A stretch of 38,064 nt of DNA from Alphaproteobacteria bacterium (GTDB taxonomy: Bacteria > Pseudomonadota > Alphaproteobacteria > Caulobacterales > Hyphomonadaceae). The stretch is taken from the NCBI GenBank assembly GCA_018969425.1, contig JAGWYJ010000032.1, forward strand, positions 1-38,064, read 5' to 3'. The notes beneath the pieces were generated by a model. That model was not told the DNA's origin. It ran no database searches and was given only the letters and a program-made list of their open reading frames with translations. The position numbers and the translations under genes were made by a program. Positions 33,242-38,064 of this stretch are shown one piece after another. Positions within the stretch are counted from its first letter, which is position 1. Each line of letters begins with the position of its first letter.

Positions 33242-34021
33242 TCAGGCCTCAAGTATGGCGACCACCCTCGACCAGCCTGCAGAGGCCCCCTTAATCTTGA
33301 CCGGGAAACAGGCGATCTCATACCCGAATGGAGGCAGAGACGAGAGGTTGGCGAGTTTCTCCATTTGCCAGTACGGGATCTCCCGGCCTGCCTTGTGGCC
33401 TTCCCAGATGATGGCCGGATCTCGCTTTTCCGCCCAGCGGCGGGCGGTATGGCTGAATGGAGCGTCCCACGACCAGGCGTCTGTGCCCACCACCCGAACG
33501 CCTCGTTCAGTCAGGTAGAGTGTCGCCTCTCGTCCCATGCCGCAGCCGGCATGAATGTAGTCCGGATGGCCGAAAATCTCTCCCGCCCTGGTATTCACCA
33601 GAACGATATCGAGGGGCTGGAGGTCGTAACCGATCCTCGAGAGTTCTGCTTCAATGTCCCTGGGGCTGGCGACATGGCCGTCCGGAAGATGACGGAAGTC
33701 GAGTTTGACCCCAGGACGGAAGCAGTAATCGAGAGGCGTTTCATCAATCGAGGGCGCGCGCCTCGCACCGTGATCTGTCGTTGAGTGGAAGTGCCAGGGC
33801 GCATCCATGTGGGTGCCGTTATGGGTCGAGATCTCGACTGTCTCCACCGCCCAGCCCTCTCCATCCGGCATGTCTGCTCGCGTCAGTCCGGGAAATGACC
33901 GCGCCATATCTCCGACCGTTTCGGCATGGGCTCGATAGGTGATCTTCGGCTCCATTCCGGGAGGGTCGGAGGGAACTCCGACTTCGAGGGCGATCGACAG
34001 GTCAATGATGTGACGAGCCAT
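33242..34021 (-). CDS. Cyclase-family (kynurenine formamidase-like) metal hydrolase
   Basis: The 259-aa enzyme carries the intact family metal motif HNGTHMDAPWHF, followed by HPDYIHAGCGMGREATLYL and VVGTDAWSWDAP, the blocks expected for PF04199 enzymes. Known members hydrolyse N-formylkynurenine or cyclic amides/lactones; the substrate here cannot be read. I chose ATG 34021 because GGAG lies 9 nt upstream and MARHIIDLSIALEVGVP matches the family start. It has no signal peptide, unlike the secreted relative at 3077-4012. No kynurenine-pathway genes are near. It converges on the VOC gene. Confidence 0.88.
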   Translation of the reverse strand: MARHIIDLSIALEVGVPSDPPGMEPKITYRAHAETVGDMARSFPGLTRADMPDGEGWAVETVEISTHNGTHMDAPWHFHSTTDHGARRAPSIDETPLDYCFRPGVKLDFRHLPDGHVASPRDIEAELSRIGYDLQPLDIVLVNTRAGEIFGHPDYIHAGCGMGREATLYLTERGVRVVGTDAWSWDAPFSHTARRWAEKRDPAIIWEGHKAGREIPYWQMEKLANLSSLPPFGYEIACFPVKIKGASAGWSRVVAILEA

Positions 34022-34266
34022 GCGGCGTGCTCCGGAAGAGAATGTACGAGCGGACCCCGCCGACCGTATCAGGCTCGGAACTTTGCCTGACATCCAGCGG
34101 CCCTTCAATCGCGAACGGTAGCGCTGATCTCAGAACATTTTGAGCCCGGGAGGAGGTCTCGCGGCTGGCGACGCGAGGGAAAGCAGGCGGCTTGTCTGAT
34201 CGCAAGGCGAAACATTGCGCCTCGGGACAGGATTTCATCCGAGTGGGTTCTTGGAGAGGCGAATTG

Positions 34267-35109
34267 ATGACCTGGAAAGATGTCCTGGTGTTTGCTGATG
34301 GAACGGACAGCGGGGTCGCACGGGCGATTTGCGCCGGCGAGATCGCTGCACTCTCCGAGGCGGATCTTGCAGTCTGCGTCCTCGCTGAGATGACCGCCAT
34401 GAGTGTCGGGGGCGTATCTCCCGCGATGTCGGATGCGCATGAGCAGGCTCGAAGGTCCGCCAGAGACGACGCCGGCCGTTTGCTGGAGGCTATTGAGAGC
34501 GGCGCCGGGTCTTTAAGTTCGAGATTCGCAATCAGCGTCCTCGAAACCCCTCACGCTGACGCTTCGCGTCTGGTGTCCTCTCTTGCCCGCAGCAGCGACC
34601 TCGTGATCTGCGCTCAGCCCATTGATCAGGATGGGACGTCTATGGATGAGACGGTTCTGACAAGCTGTCTGATGGGGTCGGGTCGACCCTGTCTTATGCT
34701 GCCGAGACGACCTGGGTGGTCGATGATCGGCAGACGGGTTCTGGTGTGCTGGAACGGATCTCGTGAGGCGTCGCGAGCCGCCCATGACGCCCTGCCTCTG
34801 CTGGCGCAGGCTCAGGCGGTTCTGGTCATGCTCTCCGGACCAGAGGACAGAATGGATGGCACAGACAATGGCGGTCTTCTTCGCGTATGCACCCATCTTT
34901 CACGCCATGGGGTGAGGGTTGAGGGGCCGGAAACCTCGGCGGCCGCAAAAGGCGCAGGTGAGAGAATACTCGGCGCAGCCGATGAGTTTGGAGCCGATCT
35001 GATCGTCATGGGCGCCTTCGGACGCTCGCCCTGGCGTGAGCGCATGATGGGAGGCGTGACGCGCAACGTTCTGAGAACGACTCGTCTCCCAGTCTTCCTG
35101 TCTCATTAA
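34267..35109 (+). CDS. Tandem-domain universal stress protein
   Basis: The 280-aa protein consists of two UspA domains. The second has the ATP-binding signature near its end, LIVMGAFGRSPWRERMMGGVTRNVL, matching G-2x-G-9x-G. The first domain is degenerate in that motif. Such double-domain proteins are common in alphaproteobacteria and are usually induced by starvation or stress. The ATG at 34267 (GGAGAGG upstream) gives MTWKDVLVFADG, the usual UspA first strand. The frame is open further upstream but not conserved. The IS element starts about 230 bp downstream. Confidence 0.88.
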   Translation: MTWKDVLVFADGTDSGVARAICAGEIAALSEADLAVCVLAEMTAMSVGGVSPAMSDAHEQARRSARDDAGRLLEAIESGAGSLSSRFAISVLETPHADASRLVSSLARSSDLVICAQPIDQDGTSMDETVLTSCLMGSGRPCLMLPRRPGWSMIGRRVLVCWNGSREASRAAHDALPLLAQAQAVLVMLSGPEDRMDGTDNGGLLRVCTHLSRHGVRVEGPETSAAAKGAGERILGAADEFGADLIVMGAFGRSPWRERMMGGVTRNVLRTTRLPVFLSH

Positions 35110-35341
35110 GAGGGAGGCCGATCAGGAGGTCGCGCTCAATGAGGGCCATGTCCGCTCTGGAAAGGTCGTCTTTGTGAGCGGGACGGCCCCGCCAGGTGAA
35201 ACGGCGGCAGGAGGCGCAGGCTCATACATGCAGGCCCTTGCATCCCCAGACTCCAGATCGCCGCGACGCCCCCCGGAAAGGCGAGGCAGGGGAGGCCGCC
35301 CGTTCAGGCGACCTCCCGCTACTGTCAATGACAACCACAGA

Positions 35342-35372
35342 TGTCCGGTTTTCGTAGCAAGGTAAATGTCCG
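35342..35372 (+). repeat. Left terminal inverted repeat of the IS
   Basis: Starts TGTCCGGTTTTCGTAGCA and contains a second TGTCCG at 35367-35372, 25 bp after the first. The same two-box layout occurs at the right end. Confidence 0.85.
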
Positions 35373-35415
35373 CCTCTTACCTGACCCCTGATAAGGGTTC
35401 GGCCGCCGGGCGGAC

Positions 35416-36579
35416 CTAGGCGGCTGAAGTCTCGCTCTTCTCTCCGGGATGGGTCTTGGGCGCGGGCACAGCCTCGTAACGGGCGAGGAGCCTTGGTCCG
35501 TGGAAGATGGCGAGGCGTCCGTCCGGGTATTCCTGAACCCGGACGGACGCCTTTACAAAGTGCCGGCGGTGCGTGTGCTCTGGGATCTGCAGGATGCGTC
35601 CTTCGTAGCGCACGGTATTGTCCTTCGAGACGACGCGCTCTTCATGGATGCAGAGGATGTTGGCCAGATCGCCGACGAAAGGAATGAAAGCCGATCCGTC
35701 CTCTTCCGCCGCGACGCTGAACCGGGCGTTGTGTTGGGCTATGTAGACGTCCCTGAGCCAGGCATTCGCCGTCTCGATATCGTTGATCCGGGCCAGCCTC
35801 ATATCCTGCGGCAAGCGTCCCTGCAGCGTGCCGAAGACGCGCTCCATCCGACCGCGCGCCTCAGGCGAGTAGGACGGTATATGGTTGATCCTCAGCTGGG
35901 CCAGAGCCCGGCCGACCTGTGTGGGATTGTTCCTGTCGACCTTTCCGCCAGCCTCCGGAGTGTTGAAGTAATGGCTGCCCCGATCGGTGTAGAAGGCTGA
36001 AAACAGACCGTATTTCTCGATCGCCTCAGCAAGCCCGCGAAACGTCGATGCAGTCCCCTCCTGCTCGCAGAAAAAGGCGGAGAGGATACGCCCCGTGGCG
36101 TCATCCAGCGTTACGATCAGGTCGCAGGGCGCACGCCTGCCGCAGAACCAGTCGTGCGTCGAGCCATCCTGGAACACCAGCATGCCTGGGAGCGCCGAGC
36201 GGGGACGCCTCCTGCGGTGGGGCCCGCGTTTGCTTGAGGGCTTCACCAGCCCGCGCAGGTAGAGCACGGACTTCGTCCACGTGTAGCCGTATCGAAACTC
36301 CGGATGGGCTTTGCACAACGCCTCATGAAAATGCTTCGGCGTGAAGTCGAAATACTTCGTCCGGTACTGGTCTGCGACAAAATTCGCTGTCTCATCAGGG
36401 GCCTTGTTCGAAGCTGGCCGACCGCGACGCCTGTCCACGATCGCCTCGGCGCCCCCCTCCTCATAGCTATCCCGCAAACGGCGAAAATGCCGCTCGCTCA
36501 TCCCCAGCAGCTCAGCCGCCTCTATACAGCTGAGCCGCTTCTCTCTCACCCGTCCGATCGCATCAACGATCCGAGCCAT
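35416..36579 (-). CDS. IS1202-type transposase
   Basis: The 387-aa transposase has an N-terminal helix-turn-helix (IEAAELLGMSERHFRRLRDS), a KAP/RRRP-rich linker and a DDE integrase core. The catalytic residues are probably Asp138 (LVFQDGSTHDWF), Asp199 (FYTDRGSHYF) and Glu246 (EARGRMERVFGTLQGRLP). The C-terminal part (TVRYEGRILQIPEHTHRRHF) is also typical of the ISNCY/IS1202 group. I chose ATG 36579 because GGAGG lies 5 nt upstream. The frame is intact, with no stop or frameshift, so the element may be active. Confidence 0.9.
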   Translation of the reverse strand: MARIVDAIGRVREKRLSCIEAAELLGMSERHFRRLRDSYEEGGAEAIVDRRRGRPASNKAPDETANFVADQYRTKYFDFTPKHFHEALCKAHPEFRYGYTWTKSVLYLRGLVKPSSKRGPHRRRRPRSALPGMLVFQDGSTHDWFCGRRAPCDLIVTLDDATGRILSAFFCEQEGTASTFRGLAEAIEKYGLFSAFYTDRGSHYFNTPEAGGKVDRNNPTQVGRALAQLRINHIPSYSPEARGRMERVFGTLQGRLPQDMRLARINDIETANAWLRDVYIAQHNARFSVAAEEDGSAFIPFVGDLANILCIHEERVVSKDNTVRYEGRILQIPEHTHRRHFVKASVRVQEYPDGRLAIFHGPRLLARYEAVPAPKTHPGEKSETSAA

Positions 36580-36618
36580 ACGAACCTCCGAAAGCAAAAC
36601 GACCCCCCCGGTGAAAAC

Positions 36619-36649
36619 CGGACAAATCGTGTGCTACGAAAAGCGGACA
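36619..36649 (-). repeat. Right terminal inverted repeat of the IS
   Basis: On the reverse strand it starts TGTCCGCTTTTCGTAGCA (one mismatch to the left end over 18 bp), with TGTCCG again 25 bp further, in the same register as at the left end. Confidence 0.85.
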
Positions 36650-36694
36650 TATCGAGTGGCGCCGACCGCCTGCACCGGGCCTAATTGTCGAGAG

Positions 36695-36708
36695 GCTACA
36701 ATTGTAGC
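36695..36708. repeat. 14-bp perfect palindrome after galE
   Basis: GCTACAATTGTAGC is self-complementary. It lies 32 bp after the galE stop and 45 bp from the IS end, in AT-richer DNA. It may be a terminator stem or a protein site; no T-run follows. Confidence 0.35.
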
Positions 36709-36739
36709 AAGATAAAAGCGGCACTCAGAATGAAAGTCA

Positions 36740-37735
36740 CTAGCTTATTTTAAGTTCCGCATTGGCGGACAGAGCCTTTTCCCAAGCAAGGGCGTGCTGA
36801 ACGATTGTATCCAAATCATCAAACCGAGGCGTCCAGCCTAGTTCCGCACGGATCCTGTCACTTTTGGCCACAACAGAGGCTGCGTCACCTGGCCGACGAC
36901 GTGCCATCCGAACGGAGAAATCGGCTCCAGAAACCCGCTTAACCGTCTCGATTACGTTCAGTACAGAGAACCCACGACCGTATCCGCAATTCAACAAAAG
37001 ATTATTTCTGCCTGAGCGAAGTGCATCGAGGGCGAGCAAATGCGCAGAAACAAGATCGCTAACGTGTATATAGTCTCGAACGCCGGTACCGTCGGGGGTC
37101 GGATAATCTGTCCCGTACACGTCAATGCCGTTTCTTTTTCCGAGCGCGGCTTGAACGCACACCTTTATCAAATGGGTCGCTCTTTCGGTAGATTGGCCTG
37201 CGCGCCCTCGGGGATCGGCACCGGCCACATTGAAATAACGAAGAATTGCGTGGGGAAACCGGTGCGCAATCGAAGCATCTATTAAAATTCTTTCGGTCAG
37301 GAGCTTCGAAGCTCCGTAAGGCGATTCAGGATTGGCTGGCGTAGCTTCTTCGACAAACTCGCTAGTCGGCGTTCCATAAACGGCTGCGGTCGATGAAAAG
37401 AGAAAAGGTCGCCCGCCCGCGGCTGCGAGTGCTTCAATCATACTGTGCGCTTTGATTGTATTGTTTCGATAATACCCAAGCGGATCTCTGACGCTGTCGG
37501 GAACGACCGTCGAGGCTGCAAAATGTATGACAGAGTCTACGCGCTCGCGATCGAGTATCTGCCGAGCGCCTACTTCGGCTATGTCGCAATTATAGAACAC
37601 AACACCGTCGGGAACGGCAGGTCGGAAGCCTGTTGTTAAATTGTCTACGACAACGACGTCTTCCCCGCGGTCGCGGAGTGCGAGCGCCATATGCGACCCG
37701 ATATAGCCCGCTCCACCCGTAACAAGGACTGCCAT
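36740..37735 (-). CDS. galE: UDP-glucose 4-epimerase
   Basis: The 331-aa enzyme interconverts UDP-glucose and UDP-galactose, feeding polysaccharide synthesis. The Rossmann motif is VTGGAGYIGSH. Catalytic residues are in FSSTAAVYG (Ser/Thr) and SPYGASKLLTE (YxxxK), with RYFNVAGADPRGRAGQ, YGTDYPTPDGTGVRDYIHV and the C-terminal RRPGDAASVVA all typical of GalE. GAGGTGAG stands just before the ATG at 37735. Base composition is clearly lower in GC than the rest of the window. With IS sequences on both sides, this suggests acquired surface-polysaccharide DNA. Confidence 0.94.
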   Translation of the reverse strand: MAVLVTGGAGYIGSHMALALRDRGEDVVVVDNLTTGFRPAVPDGVVFYNCDIAEVGARQILDRERVDSVIHFAASTVVPDSVRDPLGYYRNNTIKAHSMIEALAAAGGRPFLFSSTAAVYGTPTSEFVEEATPANPESPYGASKLLTERILIDASIAHRFPHAILRYFNVAGADPRGRAGQSTERATHLIKVCVQAALGKRNGIDVYGTDYPTPDGTGVRDYIHVSDLVSAHLLALDALRSGRNNLLLNCGYGRGFSVLNVIETVKRVSGADFSVRMARRRPGDAASVVAKSDRIRAELGWTPRFDDLDTIVQHALAWEKALSANAELKIS

Positions 37736-37928
37736 AGCTCACCTCATAAGGCGCGGTTCGACGGGACCAATCCGCGAACTCGCATGTGGAGCATCAAGCG
37801 GGCTATTGCAAGAGGCGGCTTTGTGGTCGATAGATTATAGACTTAGGAGTAGAGAGCGGTGTCAGCGAATTTGTCGTCTGAGTTTGGTGTGAAAGTATAG
37901 GCTCGGGCGGCCGGAATAGGGTGACACA

Positions 37929-38064
37929 TTGGCTTACTCACCCGAACGTAAGGCAGCGGTTCTGAAGAAGATGCTGCCTCCGAACACGATCTCCCTTCGC
38001 CGGCTGTCGCAGGAAGAAGGGATATCGGAGATGACCCTCTCCAAATGGCGGGCTGAGGCCCGGG
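37929..38064 (+). CDS. Transposase N-terminal part (OrfA-like helix-turn-helix), runs off the window
   Basis: A frame begins at TTG 37929 and stays open to the window end. It starts MAYSPERKAAVLKKMLPP and continues SLRRLSQEEGISEMTLSKWR, the first helix-turn-helix of IS3-like OrfA transposases. The upstream stretch near 37860 (TGTCAGCGAATTTGTCGTC) may be the end of this element, but its partner lies outside. Confidence 0.7.
   Translation, partial: MAYSPERKAAVLKKMLPPNTISLRRLSQEEGISEMTLSKWRAEAR

Larger units (their letters stand above)
35342..36649. mobile_element. IS1202-type (ISNCY) insertion sequence, complete
   Basis: A 1308-bp element bounded by 31-bp terminal inverted repeats and holding one intact transposase gene on the reverse strand. 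It stands at the junction between GC-rich chromosome on the left and lower-GC accessory DNA on the right. No target duplication is visible: the left flank ends ACAACCACAGA and the right flank begins TATCGAGTGG. Confidence 0.85.

Noticed and set aside
1-38064. CRISPR array or phage defence island
   Set aside because: No regularly spaced repeats and no cas, restriction or toxin-antitoxin genes were seen.

Overview
This window looks like chromosomal DNA from a GC-rich alphaproteobacterium. The grounds are an AroC that starts [20 protein letters not shown], the AGGAG-type ribosome binding sites, and a gene set of TlyA, PdxH, GTP-type PEP carboxykinase, DUF1499, SppA and a TIGR01244 protein. The proteins resemble those of marine Caulobacterales/Parvularcula-like bacteria. 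That placement is an impression from sequence style, not a database result.

Layout. 1-9.5 kb is housekeeping and central metabolism: the 3' part of tlyA, convergent with aroC; then pdxH, a secreted cyclase-family hydrolase, a YjbR/MmcQ protein, pckG (reverse) and an acyl-CoA ligase coupled to a DUF1499 membrane protein. 9.5-12.4 kb holds a reverse peptide-binding lipoprotein (OppA type) and two exported proteins of unknown function. 12.4-20.2 kb is the most interesting part. A Tat-type sulfatase and its formylglycine-generating enzyme read leftward. An AraC-family regulator reads rightward from the same intergenic region. It is followed by a rightward operon of a sphingosine-1-phosphate-lyase-like PLP decarboxylase, an AGXT2-like class III aminotransferase and a second (lipoprotein) sulfatase. 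20.2-22.1 kb is a reverse oppB-oppC permease pair without ATPase genes. 22.2-26.5 kb holds a TIGR01244 protein, an ATP-grasp-like protein, an MBL hydrolase and sppA (reverse). 26.6-27.2 kb has tRNA-Pro(CGG) and tRNA-Gln(TTG). 27.6-35.1 kb has a GH3 beta-glucosidase lipoprotein, two secreted unknowns, a VOC protein, a second cyclase-family enzyme and a tandem universal stress protein. 35.3-38.1 kb is accessory DNA: a complete IS1202-type element, a lower-GC galE and the start of another transposase gene.

Main result. The two divergent promoters around the AraC gene carry the same operator architecture. Each has two direct half-sites (consensus TTGATmATnnnCGaCa) exactly 21 bp apart, in the same orientation relative to its own gene. 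One 17-bp block is identical in both. Each operator is followed about 20 bp later by a matching extended -10 box (TGCTAGCMTT) and then, about 30 nt after the expected start, by the initiation codon. This ties the sulfatase-FGE operon, the decarboxylase-transaminase-sulfatase operon and the regulator into one predicted regulon. It reads as an inducible pathway that takes sulfate off an amino-containing compound outside the cytoplasm and then lyses or decarboxylates and transaminates it inside. The substrate is unknown.

Several non-coding signals also deserve attention: a strong pckG promoter with a dyad over the predicted start site, an interleaved pair of perfect inverted repeats before the acyl-CoA ligase, alternative hairpins directly before the ribosome binding site of the GH3 gene, and an IS copy with no visible target duplication at a composition boundary. 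No CRISPR array, rRNA or prophage genes were seen.
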